DNA from: Actinomadura meyerae | Lineage (GTDB): Bacteria > Actinomycetota > Actinomycetes > Streptosporangiales > Streptosporangiaceae | Direction: 5' to 3' | DNA length: 47,266 nt | Assembly: GCF_900188445.1 (NCBI RefSeq) | Contig: NZ_FZOR01000055.1 | Span: 1-47,266 of the forward strand | Shown here: positions 9,457 to 17,381 of the stretch, in pieces | Layout: the number at the start of each line of letters is the position of its first letter | Numbering within the stretch: position 1 is the first letter of the stretch | Program-made: the position numbers and the translations under genes | Notes under the pieces: generated by a model | What the model was told of the DNA's origin: nothing | What the model saw: the letters and a program-made list of their open reading frames with translations, nothing else | Database searches by the model: none

Positions 9457-9493
9457 CCGAGCCTCCGACGTCCGCTGGTCGACCGGAGTCAGC

Positions 9494-10435
9494 TTAGGCA
9501 CCAACCCCCGCCGACTTCCGGTAGGCGGCGATGATCGTTTCGAGGGCGTCGTCCAGCGGGGTGGGAGCCATCCCGAACGTCGCCTGAAACGCGGAGGAGT
9601 CGAGAATGTACGGCTTGTCGAACTGGTAGCGGGTTGACCGCAGCTCCTTGAGCATCGGGGAGAACAGCCCGAGCGCGTGGAACACGGCGCGGGGCACCTC
9701 GGTGACCCGCGGCGCGGGCGCCCCCGCGAGCGCGCACAGCCGCTCGGCGACCTCCAGCGTGGACACCGCCGGCGCCGTCGGGACGTGCCAGACCCGGCCG
9801 AGGGCCCGCTCGTCCGTGCCGGCGATGGCGAGCGCCTCGGCGACGTCCGGCAGGTACGTCCAGGGGTGTGGGACGGACGGGTCGCTGAAGTACGGCACCC
9901 GCTTGCCTGCGAGCAGCGGCTTCACGAACCGGGTCTCGCCGATGTACGCCTGGTCGGTGCTGCCGGGCCCGTAGAAGTCGGACGGCCGCAGCTCGGTGGT
10001 CCTGATGCGGCCCGCCTCGTGCGCGGCGAACGCGTCCCGCGACATCGTCGCCCGCACCCGGCCCTTGGTGTCGGCCGCGGCGAGCGGCAGGTCCTCGGTC
10101 ATCGGCCCGTCCACCGGCCCGTACAGGTACAGGTTGCTCAGCGTGACCAGCACGGCCCCGGTGTCCTCGGCGGCGCCGAGGAAGGACGCCGCCATCGGCG
10201 GCCAGTCCTGCGCCCAGCGGTGGTACTTCGGGTTGACGCAGTTGTAGAGCGCGTCCGCGCCCTTGGTGACCTCCGTCAGCCGTGCCCGGTCGGCGACGTC
10301 GGCGGCGACCCGCTCGACGCCCTCCGGCCCCGATCCCGACCGCGTCACGACGACGACGTCGTGCCCCCTCGCGGTGAGCCGGTCGGCGAGGTGCGCCCCG
10401 ACCTGCCCCGCTCCGACGATCACGTGCCTGCCCAT
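9494..10435 (-). CDS. NAD-dependent epimerase/dehydratase (atypical SDR)
   Basis: The 313-aa protein starts at the ATG at 10435, preceded by a GAGGGAG ribosome site. The N-terminus has a Rossmann dinucleotide motif (VIVGAGQVGAHLA, GxGxxG) and the middle a SNLYLYGP segment, as in extended or atypical SDR enzymes; the classic YxxxK is not obvious, so catalysis is uncertain. The C-terminal part resembles substrate-binding regions of NAD-dependent epimerases. It is divergent from a TetR regulator, with two matching palindromes between them, so it is very likely the regulator's target. Its stop lies 37 bases before the eccC start on the same strand. Confidence 0.8.
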   Translation of the reverse strand: MGRHVIVGAGQVGAHLADRLTARGHDVVVVTRSGSGPEGVERVAADVADRARLTEVTKGADALYNCVNPKYHRWAQDWPPMAASFLGAAEDTGAVLVTLSNLYLYGPVDGPMTEDLPLAAADTKGRVRATMSRDAFAAHEAGRIRTTELRPSDFYGPGSTDQAYIGETRFVKPLLAGKRVPYFSDPSVPHPWTYLPDVAEALAIAGTDERALGRVWHVPTAPAVSTLEVAERLCALAGAPAPRVTEVPRAVFHALGLFSPMLKELRSTRYQFDKPYILDSSAFQATFGMAPTPLDDALETIIAAYRKSAGVGA

Positions 10436-10466
10436 GGCCTGCTCCCTCGGTTCAGTGCTCTGTAAC

Positions 10467-10481
10467 GAGAGCAATGCTCTC
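10467..10481. promoter_or_regulatory. TetR operator, copy 1 (palindrome)
   Basis: GAGAGCAATGCTCTC is a perfect palindrome with 7-nt arms about one central base. It lies in the intergenic region between the epimerase and tetR genes, and its half-site recurs 34 bp away at 10502-10514. Position and symmetry fit an operator bound by the adjacent TetR protein (inference). Confidence 0.7.
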
Positions 10482-10501
10482 TCCAGAGAGCGGTGTTGTC
10501 A

Positions 10502-10514
10502 AGAGCAGTGCTCT
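10502..10514. promoter_or_regulatory. TetR operator, copy 2 (palindrome)
   Basis: AGAGCAGTGCTCT has perfect 6-nt arms around a central G and matches copy 1 except for the centre and outer bases. A TTGACA hexamer reads on the minus strand at 10502-10497, overlapping this site and pointing at the epimerase, so binding would block that promoter. It also covers the -35 zone of the putative tetR -10 box at 10535. Confidence 0.65.
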
Positions 10515-10534
10515 CGCTTCAGTGCGTCGCTCTG

Positions 10535-10540
10535 CTAACC
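10535..10540 (+). promoter_or_regulatory. putative -10 box (TAACCT) of a leaderless tetR transcript
   Basis: TAACCT fits the TANNNT actinobacterial -10 pattern and ends 8 nt before the ATG at 10548, the spacing expected if that ATG is the first base of the mRNA. No good -35 is visible. Confidence 0.4.
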
Positions 10541-10547
10541 TCGGGCC

Positions 10548-10595
10548 ATGAGCAGACGGAACGGGGCGCGGGCCCGGCGCGGCGGGCGCGCATGA
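10548..10595 (+). CDS. 15-codon leader ORF coupled to tetR
   Basis: An ATG at 10548 opens a short basic frame, MSRRNGARARRGGRA, whose TGA at 10593-10595 overlaps the tetR ATG at 10592 as ATGA. The tetR ATG has no clear ribosome site, while the leader ATG lies 8 nt downstream of a -10-like TAACCT. A leaderless leader peptide that hands ribosomes to tetR by termination-reinitiation would explain the arrangement. The frame is too short for coding statistics and could be chance. Confidence 0.4.
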   Translation: MSRRNGARARRGGRA

Positions 10596-11296
10596 GCGCG
10601 GGACGGACGGCGCGCGAGCGGGTGCGCGCCGAGCTGACCAGGGAGATCACCGAGACCGCGCGGCGGCACCTGGCCACCGAGGGCGCGGCGGGACTGTCGC
10701 TGCGCGCGGTCGCCCGCGAGATGGGCATGGTGTCGTCGGCGATCTACCGGTACTTCCCGAGCCGCGACGACCTGCTGACCGCGCTGATCATCGACGGCTA
10801 CAACGCGGTCGGGGAGGCCGTCGAGCGCGCCGACGCGGCCGCCGACCCCGGCGACTTCGGCGGCCGGTGGCTCGCGGTGTGCAGGGCCGTCCGGGAATGG
10901 GCGCTGGAGCATCCCCACGAGTACGCCCTGCTGTACGGGTCGCCCGTCCCCGGTTACACGGCGCCGCAGGACACCGTCCCCGCCGCCGTCCGCGACACGG
11001 TCGTCTTCGCGCGCATCATCTCCGACGCGTACGCCGCGGGTGCGCTCGACCCGGCAGGGCCGCTTCCGCCCCCGCCGTCCTCGCTCGCCGACGACCTGGC
11101 TCACGCGCGCTCCGTGCTGCCCATGGATCTGCCCGACGATGTGCTGACTCGCGCCTTCACCGCATGGGCCGGCCTGTACGGAACTGTCAGCTTTGAATTG
11201 TTCGGGCAATTCACCAACGTGATCGACGAGGAACGGGCCGCGTACTTCGACCACTCCATGGCCCTGCTCGGCCGCCTCGTCGGCCTGGAACCGTGA
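10592..11296 (+). CDS. TetR/AcrR family transcriptional repressor
   Basis: The 234-aa protein has an N-terminal TetR helix-turn-helix: LRAVAREMGMVSSAIYRYFPSRDDLLTALI at about residues 38-67 in the usual place. The C-terminal ligand-binding part includes a WHG/TetR_C-like region (ALEHPHEYALLYGSPVPGY) found in a common actinobacterial subgroup. The start ATG overlaps the stop of a short leader ORF. Divergent orientation from the epimerase and two palindromes between them indicate autoregulation plus repression of the epimerase (inference). The ligand is unknown. Confidence 0.85.
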   Translation: MSAGRTARERVRAELTREITETARRHLATEGAAGLSLRAVAREMGMVSSAIYRYFPSRDDLLTALIIDGYNAVGEAVERADAAADPGDFGGRWLAVCRAVREWALEHPHEYALLYGSPVPGYTAPQDTVPAAVRDTVVFARIISDAYAAGALDPAGPLPPPPSSLADDLAHARSVLPMDLPDDVLTRAFTAWAGLYGTVSFELFGQFTNVIDEERAAYFDHSMALLGRLVGLEP

Positions 11297-11534
11297 CGCG
11301 GCGGGGCCTCGCGGGGTGTCCGGACGTGTCCAGCATGTGGTCAGTGACGCATGTGACTGGTGGTAAGTAGCCGTGTGATCGGAGAATTCGCAGCTCATCA
11401 CCGTCTGCTCGGATACGGAACGGCTTCACCTCACCGAATCCATTGACGGGACCTTGCCGCCCCCGCAAGCATGGATCGCTCGGTATGCGCGGACACCCGC
11501 GGGACGGGTGCCGCGGGAGGGCGGGAAGGAGCGC

Positions 11535-12476
11535 GTGGGCAGCGCGATGAAGGCCAACCAGTCGATCGTCTCCGGCGGTGGCGCGGCGGGCTCGTCCGGC
11601 GGGGCGGCGGGGCTCGGCCGGTCGGGGCTCGGCACCTCCGGGGGGCAGCGGCTCCCCGCCTCGCCGCGCGAGCGCAAGCCCGCGCTGGCGGCCCTCGCGG
11701 TGCTGCTGATCCTCGGCGGCGCCCTCGCCAGCGCCTACCTGGTGATGGCGAGCGGGGAGCGGGTCTCGGCGATCCGCGTCGCGCAGCCGGTCGCCGCCGG
11801 GCAGCCGATCCCGGCGAGCGCGCTGGAGGAGGTCCAGATCGGCGACACCGGGATCCAGTACCTCGCCTGGACGGAGCGGGCCAAGGTGACCCGGTACATC
11901 GCGGCCGTCCCGCTGGTGAAGGGCGCCCTGCTGACCAACGGCATGATCAGCCCGGCGACCGCCCCGGAGAGCGGGCGGGTGATCGTCGGGCTCGCGCTCA
12001 AGGCCGGGCAGATGCCGTCCGGGGACGTCGTCCAGGGCAGCCACGTCACCCTCTACGCGGTCGGCGGCGGCCAGAACGGCGGCCCGCGCGCCGGCACGGT
12101 CCTCGCCCAGGACGCCGTCGTGATCGGGATCGGCGCCCGCGACGAAGGCGGCCCGACCCGGCTCCGCTCCGACCAGACCAGCGTGGACGTCGCCGTCCTC
12201 CCGGCCGACGCGCCGCAGGTGACGCAGGCGGCCTCCGCAGGCGCGGTGGCGCTCGCGCTGCTGCCGCCCGGGACGAAGCCCGCCGCGGCCGGCAAGCCCT
12301 CCCGCGAGGACTCCGGCGGCACCGAGGGCGTGCAGCCCGTCCCCGGCGGCACGCCGAACAGCGGTAGCACGCCGAACGGCGGCGCCACGCCCAACAGCGG
12401 CGGAACGCCCAACAGCGGCGGCACGGGCGGCGGACGCCAGGGCACCGGTACGGGCACGGGCACGGGCGGTAACTGA
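11535..12476 (+). CDS. cpaB: CpaB/RcpC-like Tad pilus assembly protein (SAF domain)
   Basis: This is the first gene of the Tad operon. The GTG start at 11535 follows GGGAAGGAG closely; an ATG at 11547 is the alternative. The 313-aa product has one membrane helix at about residues 47-71, then a SAF-type domain beginning RVAQPVAAGQPIPASALEEVQIG, as in CpaB/RcpC proteins thought to act at the outer face of the Tad secretion channel. The C-terminal ~50 residues are low complexity (repeats of GGTPNS, then a Gly-Thr tail), perhaps a flexible wall-spanning stretch. The next gene starts 2 bases after its stop. The 238-base upstream region (11297-11534) has no gene; a weak TTGACG at 11443 is the only promoter-like feature seen. 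Confidence 0.75.
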   Translation: MGSAMKANQSIVSGGGAAGSSGGAAGLGRSGLGTSGGQRLPASPRERKPALAALAVLLILGGALASAYLVMASGERVSAIRVAQPVAAGQPIPASALEEVQIGDTGIQYLAWTERAKVTRYIAAVPLVKGALLTNGMISPATAPESGRVIVGLALKAGQMPSGDVVQGSHVTLYAVGGGQNGGPRAGTVLAQDAVVIGIGARDEGGPTRLRSDQTSVDVAVLPADAPQVTQAASAGAVALALLPPGTKPAAAGKPSREDSGGTEGVQPVPGGTPNSGSTPNGGATPNSGGTPNSGGTGGGRQGTGTGTGTGGN

Positions 12477-12478
12477 CG

Positions 12479-13381
12479 GTGGCTCTCATCGCGCTCGCGG
12501 CCGACAAGGGGGCGCCGGGCGTCACGACCGCGGCGGTCGCGCTCGGCGCCGTGTGGCCGCGCCCCGTGCTGGTCGCGGAGTGCGACCAGGCGGGCGGCGA
12601 CCTCGTGTACCGGCTGCCCGCCGCCGCGCCGGACGGCGGGGACGGCGACGGCGGCATGCTGAACCCGTCCCGCGGCCTGCTCAGCCTTGCCGCGACGGCC
12701 CGCCGCGGCCTGCGCCCCGACCAGATCGCCGAGCACTGCCAGCGGCTCGTCGGCGGCCTCGACGTGCTCGTCGGGCTCACCAACGCCGAGCAGGCGCAGG
12801 CGATGACCTGGCTGTGGGGGCCGCTCGGCCGGGCGTTCGCCGGGCTCGCCCCGGTGGACGTGATCGCCGACTGCGGCCGGCTCGGCGCGGGCGGCCCGCT
12901 GCTCGACCTGCTGCGCGAGGCCGACCTGGTCGTCCTGCTCACCCGCGCCACCCTGGAGCAGGTCGCGCACCTGCGCGAGCGCGTCACCGCGCTCACCGCC
13001 GAGCTGCGCGGCGGCCCGCCGATCGGGGTGCTGGTGCTCGCCGACCCGCGCGACTTCCGCGGCTCGGTCGCCGAGGTCGACCGGATCATCGTGCGCAACC
13101 GCGTCCCGGCCGCCGACCCGGGGCAGGGCCCGCCGCCGCCGGGCGTGACCGTCCTCGGCGGCCTCGCCCTCGACCCGAAGGGCGCCGAGCTGCTGTCCGG
13201 GCGGTGGGGCGGGCGGCTGGACCGCTCGCTGCTCATCCGGTCGGCGCGCGAGGTGGCGGCCGACCTCACCGGACGGCTCGCCGCCGCCGGCCCGGCGCCC
13301 GCCGCACCGGCCGCACCGATGGGGCCGGCTCCCGAAGCGGCCGACATGCCCGCGGGCGTACCTCAGGAAGGGAGGCGCTAG
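12479..13381 (+). CDS. cpaE: CpaE/MinD-like ATPase of the Tad locus, degenerate P-loop
   Basis: The 300-aa product starts at GTG 12479. It has the ParA/MinD layout: an N-terminal strand followed by KGAPGVTT (residues 10-17), VLVAECDQAGGD as the switch I-like Asp region and VIADCGRLG as Walker B. The signature KGGxGK(T/S) lysine of the P-loop is Val here, while the upstream deviant Lys10 is kept. CpaE/TadZ proteins position the pilus machine at the cell pole. The gene sits between cpaB and tadA and ends directly before the tadA ATG. Loss of the canonical lysine may reduce or abolish ATP hydrolysis (inference). Confidence 0.75.
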   Translation: MALIALAADKGAPGVTTAAVALGAVWPRPVLVAECDQAGGDLVYRLPAAAPDGGDGDGGMLNPSRGLLSLAATARRGLRPDQIAEHCQRLVGGLDVLVGLTNAEQAQAMTWLWGPLGRAFAGLAPVDVIADCGRLGAGGPLLDLLREADLVVLLTRATLEQVAHLRERVTALTAELRGGPPIGVLVLADPRDFRGSVAEVDRIIVRNRVPAADPGQGPPPPGVTVLGGLALDPKGAELLSGRWGGRLDRSLLIRSAREVAADLTGRLAAAGPAPAAPAAPMGPAPEAADMPAGVPQEGRR

Positions 13382-14683
13382 ATGGACCACGGGCTCGTCA
13401 AACGCCTCCGCCAGGAGGTCGGCGACCGGCTGGCGCAGCAGCGCCGGCTGGACGCGGCGAACGGCCTGCAGCCGATGACCCCCGAGGACGAGCGGCAGTT
13501 CGCCCGCGCGCTCATCGGCCAGGTGCTGGAGGAGTACGCGCGCGGCGAGATCACCTCCGGGCGGCGCCCGCCGAACGCCGAAGAGGAGGAGGCGCTCGCC
13601 GCCGGTGTGCACGCGGCGCTGTTCGGCGTCGGCCGGCTCCAGCCCCTGCTGGAGGACCCCGAGATCGAGAACATCGACATCAACGGGTGCGACCGCGTGT
13701 TCATCGGCTACGCCGACGGCCGCGAGGTGATGGGCGAGCCGGTCGCCGAGAGCGACGAGGAGCTCGTCGAGCTGATCCAGATCCTCGCCGCCTACAGCGG
13801 GCTGTCGTCGCGGCCGTTCGACACCGCGAACCCGCAGCTCGACCTGCGGCTGCCGGACGGCTCGCGGCTGTCGGCCGTGATGGACGTGACCGTCCGCCCC
13901 GCGCTGTCGATCCGCCGCGCCCGGCTCGGCAAGGTGTTCCTCGCCGACCTGGTGGGCAACGGCACGCTCACCCCCGAGGTCGGGCAGTTCTTCCGCGCCG
14001 CCGTGCTGGCCCGCAAGAACATCATGATCGCCGGGGCGACCAACGCGGGGAAGACGACGCTGCTGCGCGCGGTCGCCAACGAGATCCCGCCGCACGAGCG
14101 GCTCATCACCGTCGAGCGCGCCCTCGAACTCGGCCTGGACGCCTTCCCCGAGCTGCACCCGAACTGCGTCGCGTTCGAGCAGCGGCTGCCGAACTCCGAG
14201 GGGCAGGGCGCGATCTCGATGGCCGAGCTGGTCCGCCGGTCGCTGCGGATGAACCCGTCCCGGGTGATCGTCGGCGAGGTGCTCGGCGACGAGATCGTCA
14301 CGATGCTGAACGCGATGACGCAGGGCAACGACGGGTCGCTGTCCACCATCCACGCGAACTCCTCGGTCGAGGTGTTCAACCGCGTCGCGACGTACGCGAT
14401 CCAGTCGGAGGAGCGGCTGCCGGTCGAGGCGACGCACATGCTGATCGCGGGCGCGATCGACTTCGTCGTGTTCATCGAGAAGCGCAACGACTACGCCTCC
14501 GGCGGGCGGCTGCGCCGCTACGTGGCCAGCGTCCGGGAGGTCACCGGCGTGGACGGGCGGGTCCTGTCGTCGGAGGTGTTCGCGATGGGCCCCGGCGGGT
14601 ACGCGGTGCCGTCCGCGCCGATCGCGTGCGCCGCCGAACTGGCCGAGCACGGCTACGACCCGTCCGCCGGGGGCGCGTGGTGA
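13382..14683 (+). CDS. tadA: TadA/CpaF secretion ATPase
   Basis: The 433-aa product starts at an ATG right after the previous stop, with GGAAGGGAGG upstream. It shows the type II/IV secretion ATPase pattern: an N-terminal domain with the EIENIDINGCDRVFIGYADG segment, Walker A GATNAGKT (residues 218-225), an Asp box-like TVERALELGL, Walker B RVIVGEVLGDE, and a His box STIHANSS. TadA is the hexameric cytosolic motor that powers Flp pilus assembly with TadB and TadC. All key motifs look intact. Confidence 0.92.
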   Translation: MDHGLVKRLRQEVGDRLAQQRRLDAANGLQPMTPEDERQFARALIGQVLEEYARGEITSGRRPPNAEEEEALAAGVHAALFGVGRLQPLLEDPEIENIDINGCDRVFIGYADGREVMGEPVAESDEELVELIQILAAYSGLSSRPFDTANPQLDLRLPDGSRLSAVMDVTVRPALSIRRARLGKVFLADLVGNGTLTPEVGQFFRAAVLARKNIMIAGATNAGKTTLLRAVANEIPPHERLITVERALELGLDAFPELHPNCVAFEQRLPNSEGQGAISMAELVRRSLRMNPSRVIVGEVLGDEIVTMLNAMTQGNDGSLSTIHANSSVEVFNRVATYAIQSEERLPVEATHMLIAGAIDFVVFIEKRNDYASGGRLRRYVASVREVTGVDGRVLSSEVFAMGPGGYAVPSAPIACAAELAEHGYDPSAGGAW

Positions 14684-14717
14684 CCGGGCGCGCGGGGCCG
14701 GCCGGGGGTGAGCGCTG

Positions 14718-15707
14718 ATGTACGCGCCGGACGTCCTGCTCGCCGTCATCGCCGGCGCCCTGGTGGGCGGCGGTGTCCTGCTGTTCGTCGTCGCCCTGCG
14801 CGGGCTGCCGCCCCGGCGCGGGCCCGCGCGCGGCCGCAGCCGCGAGGACCTCGTCCGCACCCTCACCACCCGCACCGCCGTCGCCGTCATCGTCGGCTTC
14901 CTCGTGCTGATCGTGACGCGGTGGCCGATCGCCGCCGCCGGCACCGGCGCGCTCGTCCTCGCCTGGGAGGGCCTGGCGGGCGGCGCCGCCGAGGAGCGCC
15001 GGGGCATGGCGCGGCTGGAGGGCCTCGCCGCCTGGACGGAGTCGCTGCGCGACACGATCGCGGGCGCGGTCGGCCTGGAGCAGGCCATCCCCGCCTCGCA
15101 GCGCGCCGCCGCACCCGCCCTCCAGCAGCCGCTGCGCGACCTCGTCGACCGGCTGCACACCCGCGTCCCGATGCCGGAGGCGCTGCGCCGGTTCGCCGAC
15201 GACATCGACGACCCGTCCGCGGACCTGGTCGTCGCCGCGCTGATCCTCAACGCCAAGCTCCGCGGCCCCGGCCTGCGCGACATGCTGAGCGCCCTCGCGG
15301 CGTCCGCCCGCGCCGAGCTCGACATGCGGCGCCGCGTCGAGGCCGACCGGCGCGCCACCCGGCGCAGCGTCCGCATCGTCGTCGCCGTCTCGGTGGGGAC
15401 GGCCCTCGCCCTCGCCGTGTTCAACCACTCCTACGTCGAGCCGTACGACGACTTCCTCGGGCAGCTCGTCCTGTGCGTCGTCGTCGCGCTGTACGGGGCC
15501 GCGTTCCTGTGGCTGCGCCGCCTCGCGCGCTACGAGCTGCCGGGCCGGTTCCTCAGCGAGCCGCGCCGGACCGCCGAGCCGGGCGTGCCCGGCGAGATGC
15601 CGAGCACGGTCGCCGGATGGCAGGGCGACGGCGGGCGGCAGGCCGGGCAGGAACCGCCGCTGCGCGGCCGGCACACGATGGACGCCGGAGGGGGTGGCGC
15701 GACGTGA
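14718..15707 (+). CDS. tadB: TadB, type II secretion F-family inner membrane protein
   Basis: The 329-aa product has two membrane helices near the N-terminus (about 5-27 and 55-85), a cytosolic helical domain with the T2SSF pattern (LEGLAAWTESLRDTIAGAVGLEQAI), then two C-terminal helices around 218-238 and 250-268. T2SSF proteins form the membrane platform on which the TadA motor acts. The start ATG follows a GGGGGTG-type ribosome site in the 34-base gap after tadA. The stop overlaps the tadC start (GTGA, 15704-15707). Confidence 0.85.
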   Translation: MYAPDVLLAVIAGALVGGGVLLFVVALRGLPPRRGPARGRSREDLVRTLTTRTAVAVIVGFLVLIVTRWPIAAAGTGALVLAWEGLAGGAAEERRGMARLEGLAAWTESLRDTIAGAVGLEQAIPASQRAAAPALQQPLRDLVDRLHTRVPMPEALRRFADDIDDPSADLVVAALILNAKLRGPGLRDMLSALAASARAELDMRRRVEADRRATRRSVRIVVAVSVGTALALAVFNHSYVEPYDDFLGQLVLCVVVALYGAAFLWLRRLARYELPGRFLSEPRRTAEPGVPGEMPSTVAGWQGDGGRQAGQEPPLRGRHTMDAGGGGAT

Positions 15708-16651
15708 ACGGGGCGATGCTCGCCGGCGCCGCCGTCGGCCTCGGCCTGTACCTGCTGGTCCGGGCGCTGTTCCCGGCCCGTCCCGGCCTCGCCGCGCGGA
15801 TGGCCGCGCTCGACGCCGCCCGCCGCCGCGACCTGGAGGAGCAGCGGCTCGGACACCCCGGCGGCGGCGCGGCCCGGCCGCGGGGCACCGCGCCGATGCT
15901 GGAGCGCGCTGGCGGGATGCGCGCCCGGCTCGGCCACGAGCTGGCGAAGCTCTGCGAGGCGCGCGGCTGGCGGCTGCGCTCCGTCCGCGCCGACCTGGCG
16001 ATCACCGACCGGTCGCTGGAGGCGTTCCTCGCCACCAAGTTCCTGCTCCCGGCGGGCGCGCTGCTGTTCATCCCGCTGATCGTCGCCTACTTCACGCTGC
16101 TCGGGCTCGGCTCGTCCGTCGCCGTCCCCGCGTGGATCTGCGTGCTGTTCGCCGTGCTGTTCTTCTTCTACCCCGACATGCAGCTCCGGCAGGAGGCGCA
16201 GGCCCGCCGGCAGGACTTCCGGCACGTCGTCGGCGCGTTCCTCGACCTCGTCTCGATGAACCTCGCGGGCGGGCGCGGCGTCCCGGAGGCGCTGCTCACC
16301 GCGTCGAACGTCGGCGAGGGCTGGGCCATGCACCGCATCCAGGACGCCCTGGCCAACGCCCGCATCACCGGGCGGACGCCCTGGCAGGCGCTCGGCCGGC
16401 TCGGCGAGGAGCTCGACGTCGCCGAGCTGCGCGACCTCGCCGGGGCCCTCGCGCTCGTCTCCGACGACGGCGCGCAGATCCGCAAGTCGCTCGCCGCCCG
16501 CGCCGCGTCCATGCGCAGCCGGGAGCTGTCGGAGCTGGAGGGCAAGGCGGGCGAGCGCTCGCAGTCGATGCTCGTCGCGCAGCTGTTCCTGTGCGCCGGA
16601 TTCCTGATCTTCCTCGCCTACCCGGCCCTGATGCGGGTGCTCGCCTCATGA
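15704..16651 (+). CDS. tadC: TadC, type II secretion F-family inner membrane protein
   Basis: The 315-aa product starts at GTG 15704, overlapping the tadB stop by 4 nt; longer upstream frames are spurious. It has an N-terminal helix, a pair of helices around residues 112-160, the T2SSF domain (FLDLVSMNLAGGRGVPEALLTAS), and a C-terminal helix near 295-312. It should pair with TadB in the Flp pilus platform. Its stop overlaps the ATG of a 22-codon frame that runs into the pilin gene. Confidence 0.85.
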   Translation: MNGAMLAGAAVGLGLYLLVRALFPARPGLAARMAALDAARRRDLEEQRLGHPGGGAARPRGTAPMLERAGGMRARLGHELAKLCEARGWRLRSVRADLAITDRSLEAFLATKFLLPAGALLFIPLIVAYFTLLGLGSSVAVPAWICVLFAVLFFFYPDMQLRQEAQARRQDFRHVVGAFLDLVSMNLAGGRGVPEALLTASNVGEGWAMHRIQDALANARITGRTPWQALGRLGEELDVAELRDLAGALALVSDDGAQIRKSLAARAASMRSRELSELEGKAGERSQSMLVAQLFLCAGFLIFLAYPALMRVLAS

Positions 16652-16716
16652 CCCGCCGCGCCCGGACGCAGGGGCCGTCCGCCGAACCCGTGGAGGTGCC
16701 CGAATGGAACCGCTGA
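16648..16716 (+). CDS. 22-codon ORF bridging tadC and the pilin gene
   Basis: An ATG inside the tadC stop (ATGA, 16648-16651) opens a 22-residue frame ending at 16716, 13 bases inside the pilin gene in another frame. It covers the pilin ribosome site, so translating ribosomes could open or occlude that site. It may be a coupling ORF or pure chance; the product has no recognisable feature. Confidence 0.25.
   Translation: MTRRARTQGPSAEPVEVPEWNR
16692..16698 (+). promoter_or_regulatory. strong ribosome binding site of the Flp pilin
   Basis: GGAGGTG is fully complementary to the 16S rRNA 3' end and lies 5 nt before the ATG at 16704, one of the best Shine-Dalgarno sequences in the window. It fits a need for more pilin than assembly machinery. 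Confidence 0.6.
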
Positions 16717-16925
16717 ACCCCCTGGACCATCCGTCCGTCGTGTACCTGCGCGCCGTCCTCGGCGCGCGGGTGGCGCGGCTGCGCGCGGAGGAGGACCGCA
16801 GCCGCGGCGCGTCCGCGATCGAGTGGGCGATCATCACCGCGATCCTCGCGCTGATCGCGATCACCATCGGCGCGGTGATCCAGAAGAAGATCCAGGACAA
16901 GGCCAACAGCATCAACACGGGCTGA
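16704..16925 (+). CDS. flp: Flp-type (type IVb) pilin precursor
   Basis: The 73-aa protein has a hydrophilic charged leader of about 35 residues ending RSRG, then ASAIEWAIITAILALIAITIGAVI, a hydrophobic helix. This is the type IVb prepilin layout: cleavage after Gly by a prepilin peptidase (none lies in this window) and Glu at +5 of the mature protein. The residue after Glu is Trp where Flp pilins usually have Tyr. The leader is longer than in typical Flp pilins. Position between tadC and tadE supports it being the major pilin. Confidence 0.75.
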   Translation: MEPLNPLDHPSVVYLRAVLGARVARLRAEEDRSRGASAIEWAIITAILALIAITIGAVIQKKIQDKANSINTG

Positions 16926-16931
16926 CCCCCG

Positions 16932-17381
16932 ATGCGGCTCCGGGAGCGCGCGGCCCCCCTCCTGCGGTCCGACGCGGGCGTGTCGTCGATGGAGTGGGCG
17001 CTGCTCACGCCGATCCTCATCCTGGTGATGCTCGTCGTCGTGCAGTTCGCCATGGTCTTCCACGCCCGGCACGTCGCGCTCGCCGCGGCGCAGTCGGGCG
17101 CCCGCGTCGCGCGGACCTCCCCGGTCGGCGGCGGCTGGGAGGGCGCCGCGACCGCGAAGGCGGCCGGGTCGGTCCGCGAGATCGGCCCGGACCTGCTGAG
17201 CGGCCTCCAGGTGCGGGCCGGCGAGGAGAACGACGAGCGGTGGGTGGAGGTCAGCGGCGAGGCCGTCCGGGTCGTGCCGTTCCTGACGTTCCACGTGTCG
17301 CAGCGCTCGCAGGGGCCGATCGAGTGCTTCCGGCCGGACGTCGGCTCCGGCACCGCCTGCCAGCGGGGGGCCGGGCCGTGA
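16932..17381 (+). CDS. tadE: TadE-like pseudopilin
   Basis: The 149-aa product carries AGVSSMEWALLTPILILVMLVVVQF: a Gly followed by a Glu-Trp segment and a long hydrophobic helix, the TadE signature (xxxEWALLxP). The C-terminal part is soluble with two Cys (ECF and ACQ) that may bond. TadE proteins are prepilin-like minor components processed by the prepilin peptidase. It begins 6 bases after the pilin stop with no strong ribosome site, and its stop overlaps the next start (GTGA). Confidence 0.8.
   Translation: MRLRERAAPLLRSDAGVSSMEWALLTPILILVMLVVVQFAMVFHARHVALAAAQSGARVARTSPVGGGWEGAATAKAAGSVREIGPDLLSGLQVRAGEENDERWVEVSGEAVRVVPFLTFHVSQRSQGPIECFRPDVGSGTACQRGAGP

Noticed and set aside
5716..9637. 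Several long plus-strand frames of 150-610 codons across the eccC gene
   Set aside because: They are rich in Gly/Ala/Arg/Asp without domains and lie antisense to a gene with clear FHA and FtsK motifs.
12053..15424. A minus-strand frame of over 1100 codons across the Tad genes
   Set aside because: It is Arg/Ala/Pro/Ser-rich shadow coding opposite cpaE, tadA and tadB, all of which have clear motifs.
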